Positions 1-8,217 of a stretch of 64,000 nt of DNA are shown here, one piece after another (position 1 is the stretch's first letter; every line of letters starts with the position of its first letter). Both the position numbers and the translations under genes were made by a program. Origin of the DNA: Streptomyces sp. CB02056 (GTDB lineage Bacteria > Actinomycetota > Actinomycetes > Streptomycetales > Streptomycetaceae); assembly GCF_001905545.1 (NCBI RefSeq), contig NZ_LIPD01000007.1, positions 565,045 to 629,044 on the forward strand. Direction: 5' to 3'. Under the pieces are notes generated by a model that saw nothing but the letters and a program-made list of their open reading frames with translations, was not told the origin of the DNA and did no database searches.

Positions 1-195
1 GGGGTCCTCCAGCTTGGCGAGGATCAGCGCGTCCTTGACCGGGATGTGCCGCTGGTAGTGGAAGCGGTTGAGGATCCAGGTGCGCAGCTCCTCCGGCAGC
101 AGGAGCCCCTGGTGCATCCTCAGGTTGAAGGGGTGCCGGTGGTGGTAGCGGCGCTCGGGCACGGCCCTGAGCTCGCTCTCGAAGGTCGTCACCAT
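1..195 (-). CDS. pqqC: PqqC, pyrroloquinoline-quinone synthase (5' part only)
   Basis: Only the first 65 codons lie in the window; the gene runs off the left edge. The peptide has the N-terminal PqqC pattern: HPFNLRMHQGLL, then a W..NRFHYQ..IPVKDA stretch. PqqC is the cofactorless oxidase that performs the last ring closure and oxidation of PQQ in the cytoplasm. Its ATG at 193-195 overlaps the stop of pqqB (189-191), which suggests translational coupling. Whether pqqD and pqqE follow cannot be seen. The family call is firm although the fragment is short. Confidence 0.9.
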   Translation of the reverse strand, partial: MVTTFESELRAVPERRYHHRHPFNLRMHQGLLLPEELRTWILNRFHYQRHIPVKDALILAKLEDP

Positions 196-1001
196 GTGAG
201 GACCGCTCCTTCCGCGGCCACCCCGAGGCCCCGGTCCGCCAGCTCCGCGTGGAGGGGGGAGTCCGGGTCGACGAGCGGGTTGGTGTTGTTCAGGTGGGTG
301 TAGAGGCACCGGGCGGACAGGGCGGCGAGCCGGTCGCGGGTGGCGAGCACGGGCAGGTGGCCCATCCCGGTGGCGGACTTCGTGGAGAACCCGGCGGTGC
401 GCGGCTCCTCGTCGTCCCAGAAGGTGCCGTCGACCAGGACCAGGTCGGCGTCCTCGCCGAAGCCGTCGGTCCAGACGCCGGTCGACGGCGCGTAGAGCAG
501 TCCGCCCACCCGCAGGGCGCTCACCCAGTCCCCGTCGCAGGCGTCCCGGGCGTAGCGGGGGCGCTTGCCGGAGAGCGGTTCGAGCGCGACGCCGTCGAAG
601 TCCCGCCAGCGCAGGCGGGTGTAGGGCGCGAGGACCTCGCCGAGGCCGAGTCCCTTGTGCACGGCGTCCCGTACCGCGTCGGTCGCCATGACCTCCAGTT
701 CGTCGGCCTCGCGCAGCCGCGCCAGGCCGAGCGTGTGGTCGAGTTCGGCGTCCGTGAGGATCACGCCGGACAGCCGGGTGCGCCGGCCCTCGGGGTGCAG
801 CCAGGGGCAGCGCTCGATCTGTTCGGCGATGTCCGGTGTGGCGTTCACGAGGTACACCCGGCCGGGCTCGGTCTCCACGGCGACGGACGCGTGCAGCCGT
901 CGGCGCGACGGAACCGCGCGTGCCCCGGCACAGCCGGGGCACGCACAGTTCCACTGCGGGACACCGCCGCCGGCTGCCGTACCGAGTACGTGCAGTCGCA
1001 C
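189..1001 (-). CDS. pqqB: PqqB, metallo-beta-lactamase-fold PQQ biosynthesis protein
   Basis: 270 residues. The start VRLHVLGTAAGGGVPQWNC is the standard PqqB N-terminus, followed by the Cys cluster NCACPGC and the metallo-beta-lactamase-like stretch TDAELDHTLGL. PqqB acts in the cytoplasm between peptide crosslinking by PqqE and ring closure by PqqC; it is reported to hydroxylate the tyrosine-derived part. The reading frame is open further upstream to 1187, but the GTG at 1001 is chosen because homology begins there and GAGGGAGG lies just 5'. It is 52 bases downstream of pqqA and overlaps pqqC, so the genes form one operon. Confidence 0.92.
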   Translation of the reverse strand: MRLHVLGTAAGGGVPQWNCACPGCAGARAVPSRRRLHASVAVETEPGRVYLVNATPDIAEQIERCPWLHPEGRRTRLSGVILTDAELDHTLGLARLREADELEVMATDAVRDAVHKGLGLGEVLAPYTRLRWRDFDGVALEPLSGKRPRYARDACDGDWVSALRVGGLLYAPSTGVWTDGFGEDADLVLVDGTFWDDEEPRTAGFSTKSATGMGHLPVLATRDRLAALSARCLYTHLNNTNPLVDPDSPLHAELADRGLGVAAEGAVLTW

Positions 1002-1053
1002 AGCGCTTCCTCCCTCTTCGAGTGGTGGTCCTACCGGTGCGGTGCGGTGGCCG

Positions 1054-1215
1054 CTACCGCTTGGCGAGGTAGTACGCCGAGACCTCCAGAGACGCCTCCA
1101 CCACCTGGTAGCTCGGCTTGCGCCAACGGGCGCCTTCCGTCGGGGTGTTCGGCCGGTCGGTGGTGCGCTCCCGGGACTGCCGGGCACGCCTGGGCTGTTC
1201 CTCGTGACGGGTCAT
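1054..1215 (-). CDS. pqqA: PqqA, precursor peptide of PQQ
   Basis: A 53-residue peptide starting at ATG 1213-1215 after an excellent GGAGGTGA ribosome binding site. The C-terminal core WRKPSYQVVEASLEVSAYY contains Glu and Tyr in the E-x-x-x-Y arrangement (EVSAY) that PqqE crosslinks to make PQQ. The core is followed by only LAKR. An Arg-rich hydrophilic N-terminal extension of about 30 residues makes it longer than the usual 23-39 residues. It lies 26 bases after the dehydrogenase gene and 52 bases before pqqB in the same direction, so cofactor precursor and cofactor user are probably co-transcribed. Confidence 0.9.
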   Translation of the reverse strand: MTRHEEQPRRARQSRERTTDRPNTPTEGARWRKPSYQVVEASLEVSAYYLAKR

Positions 1216-1241
1216 GACTGTCTCACCTCCGTGTCGGGGCT

Positions 1242-2696
1242 TCACTGCGTCGTGTTGTGGTCGTAGGGGACGGCGAGGATCGCGCCCGGATTCGCCAGGT
1301 GGGTGGTCGGGGTGCCGCCGTCGCCGCGGACCATGTGCTGGCCTTCGCTGTCGGTGGCGATGTACAGCGTCTTGCCGTCCGGGCTGAGGGCGACGTCGCG
1401 GTACCGGTTGACGGTCCGGAAGAGCTCCTCGTACTTCTTGCCGTCCTTGGAGAGCCGGAAGACGGTGCCGTTCTTCAACGAGGTGACGAGGACGTCGTCC
1501 CCGTACACCTTGAGGCTGCCGGGCGCCATGGTCGGCCAGCACATGTAGGCGGAGGCGGCGTCGGGGCAGACCGGCGTGGTGCCGAAGTTGTGCCCGCTCT
1601 CGACGGTCGTCCCGTACGTGCTGAGCGGGGAGACCATGTCCTTGGTGAAGTCCGTCTCCTTCGTCGTCGGCACCTCGGCCGGCGGCGTGTTCGGGTCCGG
1701 GTTGTAGGTGAGCTTCTCGCAACCGCCCTTGGCCTGCGACCAGTTGGAGTAGACGTACGCCTTGTCGTCCTTCCACCCGGCGACGTTGGGCCAGCCGTAG
1801 TTGCCGCCCTTCGTGATGAGGTTGAACTCGTCGTCGGTGAGCGGGCCGTTCTCGGCCGTGTAGAGGTCCTTGCCGCCGAAGTCCATCCCGTCCGGGTTGC
1901 GCATGCCGTAGGCGTAGATGTGGCTGCGGGCGCCGTTCAGCTCCGGGTTGTCGTCGGGGACGGAGCCGTCCGGGTTGATGCGGAGCACCTTGCCCTGGTA
2001 CAGCGACCAGTCCGACGCGGCGACCTGGGCGGCGGTCGGCAGGTCCTGCGCGTGGTTCGGCAGACAGTAGTCGGCCATGTAGTTGTGGCCCTGGTCGCCG
2101 ATCGAGTAGTAGAGCTTGCCGTCCTGTCCGTACCGGATCCGGGCCGACTGGTGCTGGTTGTGCCCCGGCAGCCCCGTCAGGATGGGCTGTTCGTCGGAGA
2201 GCTGGCCGTCCTTCGCGGTGTAGCGGACGATCTTCGTGGCCGAGTCGTTGCCGTTCTTGTAGGTGTAGGCGAGGTAGAGGTAGTCGCTGCCCTTGCCCTT
2301 GCCGAAGTCCGGGTGCAACGCGAAGCCCAGGACGCCGTCCTGCCCGTCCTGACTGTGGAAGGCCTTTCCCGTGAGGTCGAGGGCGGTGCTCTTGGCGCCG
2401 CTCTGCGGGTCGACCCGGGTGATCTTGAGCCCGGACTTCTCGCTGACCCAGAGCCGACCGTCGGGGGCGTAGGCGAGCTCGAACGGGTCTCCCAGCCCGT
2501 CCGTCACCACCTTCACCTGCGTCTGCGGTGCCTGGGCGGCCTGGGACTGGGGTGCCTGGGACTGCACGGGCTCGGCGGTGACGACAGCGGGCTTCTGCGC
2601 GGCGGTGCCGCCGGACGCCGCTCCCCCATTGTCGGAGCACGACGTGATCAGCGCGGCGGCGGGGATCAGGGCCAGTGCGACCGGGAGCTTTCTCAT
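1242..2696 (-). CDS. gdhB: PQQ-dependent soluble-type glucose/aldose dehydrogenase, lipoprotein (GdhB-like)
   Basis: 484 residues. An N-terminal signal ends in a lipobox (LITSC, Cys20), then a Gln/Ala-rich linker to about residue 60, then a six-bladed propeller similar to Acinetobacter soluble glucose dehydrogenase. Diagnostic stretches are HNQHQSARIRYG (with the catalytic His), YYSIGDQGHN, MRNPDGMDF, GGNYGWPNVAG, YMCWPTMAPGS and VNRYRDVALSPDGK. The family oxidises glucose or other aldoses outside the membrane with PQQ and calcium. Start: ATG 2696 after GGGAGG; an ATG 12 bases upstream is possible. First gene of the operon with pqqABC; the exact sugar cannot be read from sequence. Confidence 0.9.
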   Translation of the reverse strand: MRKLPVALALIPAAALITSCSDNGGAASGGTAAQKPAVVTAEPVQSQAPQSQAAQAPQTQVKVVTDGLGDPFELAYAPDGRLWVSEKSGLKITRVDPQSGAKSTALDLTGKAFHSQDGQDGVLGFALHPDFGKGKGSDYLYLAYTYKNGNDSATKIVRYTAKDGQLSDEQPILTGLPGHNQHQSARIRYGQDGKLYYSIGDQGHNYMADYCLPNHAQDLPTAAQVAASDWSLYQGKVLRINPDGSVPDDNPELNGARSHIYAYGMRNPDGMDFGGKDLYTAENGPLTDDEFNLITKGGNYGWPNVAGWKDDKAYVYSNWSQAKGGCEKLTYNPDPNTPPAEVPTTKETDFTKDMVSPLSTYGTTVESGHNFGTTPVCPDAASAYMCWPTMAPGSLKVYGDDVLVTSLKNGTVFRLSKDGKKYEELFRTVNRYRDVALSPDGKTLYIATDSEGQHMVRGDGGTPTTHLANPGAILAVPYDHNTTQ

Positions 2697-2705
2697 GATG
2701 CCTCC

Positions 2706-2726
2706 CACTCGTCGTGGCGACGAGTG
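2706..2726 (-). promoter_or_regulatory. 9-bp inverted repeat in the gdhB leader
   Basis: A perfect inverted repeat CACTCGTCG - 3 bases - CGACGAGTG lies directly upstream of the GGGAGG ribosome binding site of gdhB. It could be an operator or an mRNA hairpin. A second inverted repeat, CCGAAT - 6 bases - ATTCGG, is at 2735-2752. Confidence 0.5.
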
Positions 2727-3119
2727 TCTGGTTTCCGAATGACCGGATTCGGCGATTCCTACGGGGCCGGCCGCGCACGGTGCGGGCGCCCGGCGAGCGG
2801 GCCATCGCCAACGGTGGGGGGCGCCACCGGCGGCGTACGGCCGCCCGGCGTCCCGATCCTCACCGTAGGTCGGGTCCCCCGGATCCGCACCCCTCGTTGA
2901 CCCGGTCGCGTGGCCCGGACGGCGGGGTCCTCCTCGACAGCAGCGCGGCGAAAAAGGCCGCGCCGGCGCGGGCCAGGATCACCGCGTGGCGCGGGCGCTT
3001 CGCATCCATCCGATCGCACCCCGGTCGTCGCAGCTGCGCTTGCCCCTCCCGTCCACGGCTTCCACTGGCATCATGGACGGGAGCTGACTCTTCGTCAGTT
3101 CCCCATCACGGGAGGCGGG
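2727..3119. other. Intergenic region between the PQQ operon and an ArsR-like regulator
   Basis: About 390 bases without a supported gene. Besides the 2735-2752 inverted repeat it holds CTGAC - 5 bases - GTCAG near 3090, about 30 bases before the regulator start, a possible operator. The two genes diverge, so both promoters must be here. A reading frame starting at 2910 that continues into the regulator is of low-complexity Arg/Pro composition and is not accepted as its N-terminus. Confidence 0.5.
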
Positions 3120-4106
3120 ATGGCGTTCCGGTTCCACTTCACCGGCGAGGATCTGGCGCGCACCAGGGTCGCGGGGGCGATGGCGGCGATGGTGGAACTG
3201 AACGTGGCGGTGCGCGTCCTGCGGGACCGCAACCACGAGGCGCGGTTCGGGGCCTGGCGGCGGACGGCGCGCGGGCGGCTGGGGCCGCAGGCCCGGATGG
3301 TCCTCGACCTGGTGCCGATGCACGGGGTGTCGCCCGGCTTCCTGAGTCCGCCGGGGGCCCGGAGCGTCGCGGAGCTGCTGGAGGGCGTCGCCGCCACGCC
3401 GGCCGGGCGGATCCGCGCGGACCTCGCCGACGCGGCGGCCACCCGTCCGCTACCCGGCTGGGCCCGTACGCTCGGCGAGGACCGTGACCTCATGCGCCGC
3501 CTGGTGGAGGCCCTCGGCCACGTCCACGACGTCCTGCTCGCCCCGTACCAGGCGTCCGCCGAGGACGCGTTGGCCGCGGACCGCGCGGTCCGCGGACGCG
3601 ATCTGCTGCACGGCGGTGTGGAGCGGCTCTTCGAGCGGCTGCTGCCGGGCCGGATCCACTGGGAGGCCCCGGTGCTGCACGTCGAGCTGGCCTCCGGGCT
3701 GGACCGGGACATCCACCTCGACGGCCGGGGGCTGCTGCTGGTCCCGTCCGTCTTCGTCACGGGCGCACCCGTCGTGATCTACGACACCGAGCCACAGCCG
3801 ATGCTGGTCCATCCCGCGCACCAGCCCACCGGAGCAGGGGTGTTGGCGGCGCCGCACGGGTCGTCACCGGCTCTGGACGCACTGCTGGGCCGCACCCGCG
3901 CCGCCGTGCTGCGGACCGTCGCGCAGCGGGAGGGCTGTACGACCGGGGACGTCGCCGCCGCCGTCCGAATCTCCGCGGCGAGCGCCAGCGAGCACGCGAC
4001 GGTGCTGCGGGCGGCCGGGCTGGTCACCACCCTGCGGGACCGCAACACGGCGATCCACACCGCCACCGCGGCCGGGCTGACGCTCCTCGCCGCCGCTACG
4101 GGCTGA
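3120..4106 (+). CDS. ArsR-like winged-helix transcriptional regulator (DUF5937 type)
   Basis: 328 residues from ATG 3120, preceded by GGGAGGCGGG. The N-terminal 200 residues (MAFRFHFTGEDLARTRVA...) look like the DUF5937 module found before a winged helix in many Streptomyces regulators. The C-terminal 80 residues carry the DNA-binding fold: LRTVAQREGCTTGDVAAAVRISAASASEHATVLRAAGLV, with the ArsR-like recognition helix SASEHATVL. No metal-binding Cys motif is evident. It diverges from the gdhB-pqq operon; whether it controls that operon is only a guess from position. Confidence 0.75.
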   Translation: MAFRFHFTGEDLARTRVAGAMAAMVELNVAVRVLRDRNHEARFGAWRRTARGRLGPQARMVLDLVPMHGVSPGFLSPPGARSVAELLEGVAATPAGRIRADLADAAATRPLPGWARTLGEDRDLMRRLVEALGHVHDVLLAPYQASAEDALAADRAVRGRDLLHGGVERLFERLLPGRIHWEAPVLHVELASGLDRDIHLDGRGLLLVPSVFVTGAPVVIYDTEPQPMLVHPAHQPTGAGVLAAPHGSSPALDALLGRTRAAVLRTVAQREGCTTGDVAAAVRISAASASEHATVLRAAGLVTTLRDRNTAIHTATAAGLTLLAAATG

Positions 4107-4136
4107 GGCCCGGCCCCGTGCGGGCGGGACCGAGGC

Positions 4137-4706
4137 TCACGCCCCGGTGCTGGACGGCGAGTTGACCCGCTGCGGCGCCGCGTCCGGGCGGCCGGTCTCC
4201 TCGGCCTCCCGGACGACCACCGCGTCCCCGGCGGCGGCCGCGCTCGCGAAGAAGTCCCGCAGCTCGCGCAGGTCGTGGACGACGAGCGCCGCCCAGGTCT
4301 CGGACCAGGGCGTCGGGTACCCGAGGTGCGCGGCCGTGCGGGCGAGCACGCTGTTCTGCTGGCGGACGAGTTCGCCGAGCGCCGAGCCGCGCAGGAAGGC
4401 GGAGGCCGCCGCGACCTGTTCGGGGCGCAGCACCGGCATGGCGCCGCACGGCAGTGCCCCGTCCGGTTCGTGCCGCCCGCCGCCGTAGACGGGCAGTCGG
4501 GCGGCCGGGTCGGGGTGCAGCCCGTTCTCGGTGAGCGCGAGTTCCATCAGGACGGCGGTGCGCCGCACGCCGAGGGCGAGCCCGGCGGCGGCCAGCCGGT
4601 CGTACCGGAGGTCGCGGTCGCGGGGCACGAGTTCGCCGAGTTCCTCCGGCGAGCAGGTGTCCACGGCCTGACCCGGCAGGCGGCGCCAGAAGTGATCCAC
4701 ACTCAC
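4137..4706 (-). CDS. DUF1877-like (YfbM-like) uncharacterised protein
   Basis: 189 residues, GTG start at 4706. A Pro/Glu-rich N-terminal half is followed by LRPEQVAAASAFL and, near the C-terminus, LRELRDFFASAAAAGDAVVV, which resembles the final helix-strand pattern of DUF1877 proteins. No signal peptide or membrane segment. It converges with the regulator at 3120-4106, 30 bases apart. The family match is a weak motif resemblance; function unknown. Confidence 0.55.
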   Translation of the reverse strand: MSVDHFWRRLPGQAVDTCSPEELGELVPRDRDLRYDRLAAAGLALGVRRTAVLMELALTENGLHPDPAARLPVYGGGRHEPDGALPCGAMPVLRPEQVAAASAFLRGSALGELVRQQNSVLARTAAHLGYPTPWSETWAALVVHDLRELRDFFASAAAAGDAVVVREAEETGRPDAAPQRVNSPSSTGA

Positions 4707-4818
4707 CCGCCCAGCGTAACGAAGTCGCGGGGTGCCGATCCCGCGCCGAGCCGTTCAGACCTCGTCAAACCGGGGTTCGGGCCCCGTCAGGCCGCGTTCG
4801 GGCCCAGTCGGACCGCGT

Positions 4819-5049
4819 TCAGGCCTCGCCGGCGTGCCAGGCGGGCCATTCCCAGGGGCGGTCGGCCCAGTGGACCCGTTGGGGGTCGCGCGGGTCGAGG
4901 TCGGGGAAGAGCTGGTGGACGCGCGGCTCGAACTCCTCCGGTGCGAGCGGCTCCCAGCCGTGGCCCTCGAAGCGGACGAGGCGGTAGCGGCTGTCGGTGC
5001 GGAACTCGGCCACCTCGACCAGGGGGGTGGCCGTGCTGTTGGTCTCCAT
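4819..5049 (-). CDS. Small uncharacterised protein
   Basis: 76 residues from ATG 5049 with GGGGGG a few bases upstream. Sequence features are a central VAEFRTDSRYRLVRFEGHGWEPL and a Trp-rich C-terminus (WADRPWEWPAWHAGEA). No cysteine, signal peptide or membrane segment. The frame is open a further 9 codons upstream. No recognised family. Codon use is normal for the genome, which supports it being real. Confidence 0.5.
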   Translation of the reverse strand: METNSTATPLVEVAEFRTDSRYRLVRFEGHGWEPLAPEEFEPRVHQLFPDLDPRDPQRVHWADRPWEWPAWHAGEA

Positions 5050-5175
5050 GCCCCCCAGCATGTGGCGCGGTGGCAATCAACGCCCGTCCAGACCCCTCTT
5101 CCGGGTCATGTCCCGGCGTCGGCGCGCTCGTTGAGCACGGCAAGGTTCTAGGGGGGCCGCTGGAAGGACGAGCAC

Positions 5176-5787
5176 ATGACTGGGCAGCCCACCGGAGGGC
5201 AGTGGCAGTGGCCGCAGAACGCTTGGCAGCCGCCGCCGGTTCCGACAGATCCGCTACCGCCGTGGTCCACCGCCACACCGCCGAGGCGCCTGTCGCGCAA
5301 GGCCTGGACGGCCGCGATGGTCGGCACGGGTGCCGTGCTGGCGTCCGTCCTGGCGATGTGCGGGCCGGGGTCGGGTGACGAGCTCAGCGTGGCGGCGCTG
5401 CCGGACGCCTCGCCCACCGCCTCGGACTCGACGGCGGCGCGGCTGCTGCCGGTCTCCCCGTCGCCGGTCACGCCGGCGCCGTCCCCGCTGCCGCCGCCCA
5501 CCCCGGGCGCGGCGGTCCCGGTGGCCGGGCCGGGCACGGCGACGGCCGCGTCCGGTGCCGGGGGCAGCGCGACGCCCGACGCCCAGCACGCCTCGGCGAG
5601 TGCGCGCCCCAAGCCGGGGCACAGCCCGCACACCAGCACGCCGGCCCGTGGCCCGTCGGGCGCGCCCGCCCCGGCGAGTACCGGGGCGGGCGGCGGCCAG
5701 AACACCATCTGCGACCAGGCCGAGCGGGCGGGCCACTGGCCGCCCGGCTCGGACCAGGCCCGGGTCTGCCACAGCCTCTACGGCTGA
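5176..5787 (+). CDS. Pro/Ser/Ala-rich single-pass membrane-anchored protein
   Basis: 203 residues from ATG 5176 after GGAAGG. The first 43 residues are hydrophilic and Gln/Pro-rich, residues about 46-62 form one membrane segment, then comes a roughly 110-residue low-complexity linker of Ala, Pro, Ser and Thr, and a short C-terminal box ICDQAERAGHWPPGSDQARVCHSLYG with two Cys. The outside part is presumably a cell-wall spacer. Its last 10 bases overlap the end of the convergent acyltransferase gene. No known function. Confidence 0.65.
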   Translation: MTGQPTGGQWQWPQNAWQPPPVPTDPLPPWSTATPPRRLSRKAWTAAMVGTGAVLASVLAMCGPGSGDELSVAALPDASPTASDSTAARLLPVSPSPVTPAPSPLPPPTPGAAVPVAGPGTATAASGAGGSATPDAQHASASARPKPGHSPHTSTPARGPSGAPAPASTGAGGGQNTICDQAERAGHWPPGSDQARVCHSLYG

Positions 5788-8081
5788 ACCGGCTGGCCCG
5801 GCAGCACCGGCTGAATCTGCTGGTCCGGCTGCACCGGCCGGTCCGACGTCGGCCCGGGAGCCGCAGGCGCGGCCGGAGCGCCCGGACCCGCCGGAGCCGC
5901 GGACGCCCCCGGGGCGCCCAGCAGCCCCCTGTCCAGCCGGGGCGCCAGCACCCGCGCCAGGGTGTCGGTGATGTGACCGGTGTCCCGGTACAGCACCACG
6001 CCCTCCAGCACGGCCGGGCAGGAGGGCCCGGTGCCGGGGCAGAGCAGCGGGCCGAGGTCGAGGGTCCGTACCCCGTACCGGGCGGCGAGCCCGCCGTCCA
6101 GTACGGGGTCGGGCTCGAAGGCGGTGTCGCGCGGGAAGAAGCAGGCGTCGGAGCGCCCGTCGGAGGCGGCCAGGCAGGTCGGGATGTCCTTGCCGGGCAT
6201 CGGGGTGTCGCCGAGGTAGGCGAGCGGGGCGCCGAGCGCGGTGAGTCGGTCCAGGGTGCGGGTCCAGCCCTCGGTGCGCTCCTCCGGGCTGCCGTAGCGG
6301 TTGAGGCCCGCCATCAGGACCAGCCGCGGCTTGGGCCCGGAGGCCAGCCGGGTGAGGGTGTTCTCGCGCCAGCGGTCGCACTCCTCGAAGGTCCGGCCGA
6401 GCACGTTGTTGCGCACGGTGAGGGTGGCCAGCGGGCAGCCGGGCTTGACCAGGACCTCCAGGGCCCAGTGCCGCTGCTCGGCGAGGGCGAGGCCGGCGGA
6501 GATCCACTGCCCGGCGTGCGAGTCGCCGAGCAGCACGATCCGGTCGGGGCTGTCCTCGGCGCCGAAGAGGCAGCGCGGGCTGCTGTCGGCGTTGAGCGGG
6601 ATCTCGCAGCCCTTGCCGGGCGGGAAGTCCTCCCGGGCCCGGGCGAGCGAGGGCGTCAGGGTGAGCACCCGGGTGCCGGGGGCGAGCAGGCCCGGGCCGT
6701 CGGCGGCTCCGGCGGGCGCCGCGACGGGCCCGGAGGAGGGGTCGCCGAGGGCGCGTACGGTGCCGCCGCCGAGGGTGAGCGCGGCGATCAGCGGGATGAC
6801 CAGGGCGCTGGCGCCGACGGCGAGCCCGCGCCGGGGTGCCGGGCTGCTGCCGTACCGCAGCGGCTGTTCGACCAGCCGCAGGGTGAGCCAGGCGGGCAGC
6901 GCACTGGCGGCGGTGAGCGCGAGCAGGGTGGTCCAGGGCAGCGCGCCGTACCGGGCCTGGGCGATGGTCAGCACCGGCCAGTGCCACAGGTACCAGGCGT
7001 ACGAGAGCCGTCCGGCGGCGCGCAGCGGGCGGGTGGCGAGCAGCCGTCCGGCGTCGGCGGCGCCGGGGCCGTCGTGCCCGGCGGCGTGTCCGGCGAGCAG
7101 GACGGCGGCGGTGCCGAGGACGGGCAGCAGCGCGGCGGTGCCGGGGAAGGGGGTGTCGCGGTCGTACAGGACCACCGGTGCGAGCACGGCCGCGAGGCCG
7201 AGCCAGCCGACCACCCGCAGCGACCACACCACCGGGCGCCGCTCGGCGCGGGAGAGCAGGGCCGGGCCGGCCAGCGCCGCGCAGGCGCCGGCCGCGAACT
7301 CCCAGAGCCGGCTGCCGGTGGAGAAGTAGGCGAGCGGCGCGGAGGTGGCCGTCCAGCGCAGGCAGAGCGCCAGTGAGACGCCGCCGACGGCCACCGTGGC
7401 GAGGGTGATCGCGAGGGTGCGGCGGCGCCCGTGCAGGTAGCGGGCGAGGCCGAGCAGCAGCACGCCCCAGAGCAGGTAGAACTGGTTCTCCACGCCCAGC
7501 GACCAGAAGTGCTGCAGCGGGCTGGGGTCGTGTTCGGCGGCCAGGTAGTCGGTCTGCTGGCCGACGAAGCGCCAGTTGGCGAACTGCCCGGCGGAGGCGA
7601 TCAGGTCGCGGGCGAGGTCGGTGCCGCGCAGCGGGTCGAGCAGGGCGCCGCCGGCGACGGCGGTGGCGACCAGCACGGTGGCGGCGGCGGGCAGGATCCG
7701 CCGGGCGCGCCGGGCGGCGAAGTCCCACAGGCCGAGCGGGCGGCCGACGAGCAGGCCGGTGATCAGGAAGCCGGAGATGACGAAGAAGACGTCGACGCCG
7801 ACGAAGCCGCCGGTCAGGCCGGGGACGGCGGAGTGGAAGGCGAGGACGGAGAGCACGGCGACGCCGCGCAGCCCCTCGATGTCGGGGCGGAAGGCGGTGC
7901 GCCGGCGGGCCTGCCCGCTCTCGGCGACGGTGGCGCGCTGCGGGGCGGCGAGTTCCCGGTCGACCCGGACGACGCCGGGCAGCAGGTCGACGCCTGGGCC
8001 GGACGCGGCGGAGGTCGGAGCGGAGGGCTGGACGTCAGCGGAAGAGGAGGACGACGACGGTGGTGGTACGGCCGTTGACAC
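5778..8081 (-). CDS. Membrane acyltransferase with C-terminal SGNH domain (OafA/YrhL-like)
   Basis: 767 residues; GTG start at 8081 after AAGGAG. Residues about 1-60 are Ser/Pro-rich. About 65-430 form the acyltransferase-3 membrane domain, starting RPDIEGLRGVAVLSVLAFH with the conserved catalytic His, then GVDVFFVISGFLITGLL, and about ten hydrophobic segments. About 500-740 is an SGNH hydrolase-like domain with VLLGDSHAGQW (nucleophile Ser) and DTGHIT (Asp/His). Such proteins move acyl groups onto extracellular polysaccharides. It follows the glycosyltransferase gene by 136 bases in the same direction, so it may modify that enzyme's product. Confidence 0.88.
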   Translation of the reverse strand: MSTAVPPPSSSSSSADVQPSAPTSAASGPGVDLLPGVVRVDRELAAPQRATVAESGQARRRTAFRPDIEGLRGVAVLSVLAFHSAVPGLTGGFVGVDVFFVISGFLITGLLVGRPLGLWDFAARRARRILPAAATVLVATAVAGGALLDPLRGTDLARDLIASAGQFANWRFVGQQTDYLAAEHDPSPLQHFWSLGVENQFYLLWGVLLLGLARYLHGRRRTLAITLATVAVGGVSLALCLRWTATSAPLAYFSTGSRLWEFAAGACAALAGPALLSRAERRPVVWSLRVVGWLGLAAVLAPVVLYDRDTPFPGTAALLPVLGTAAVLLAGHAAGHDGPGAADAGRLLATRPLRAAGRLSYAWYLWHWPVLTIAQARYGALPWTTLLALTAASALPAWLTLRLVEQPLRYGSSPAPRRGLAVGASALVIPLIAALTLGGGTVRALGDPSSGPVAAPAGAADGPGLLAPGTRVLTLTPSLARAREDFPPGKGCEIPLNADSSPRCLFGAEDSPDRIVLLGDSHAGQWISAGLALAEQRHWALEVLVKPGCPLATLTVRNNVLGRTFEECDRWRENTLTRLASGPKPRLVLMAGLNRYGSPEERTEGWTRTLDRLTALGAPLAYLGDTPMPGKDIPTCLAASDGRSDACFFPRDTAFEPDPVLDGGLAARYGVRTLDLGPLLCPGTGPSCPAVLEGVVLYRDTGHITDTLARVLAPRLDRGLLGAPGASAAPAGPGAPAAPAAPGPTSDRPVQPDQQIQPVLPGQPVQP

Positions 8082-8217
8082 GGCGGTGCTCCTTGCAGGG
8101 CTGGCAGCGGTTTGTCGGGCCCGCCGGGCCGATGGGGCGGCCGGGCGGTGTCCGCGCCGGTGGGGCGACGCGCAAGGAAACGCAACAGGCAGGCGTTGCA
8201 GTGGAAGTGACGGTCCG

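Noticed and set aside
1054..2811. 585-residue minus-strand frame overlapping gdhB
   Set aside because: Arg/Pro/Gly-rich shadow of gdhB in another frame; only its last 53 codons (pqqA) are real.
2910..3119. 70-residue N-terminal extension of the ArsR-like regulator
   Set aside because: Low-complexity, no ribosome binding site, while ATG 3120 has a good one and starts the conserved domain.
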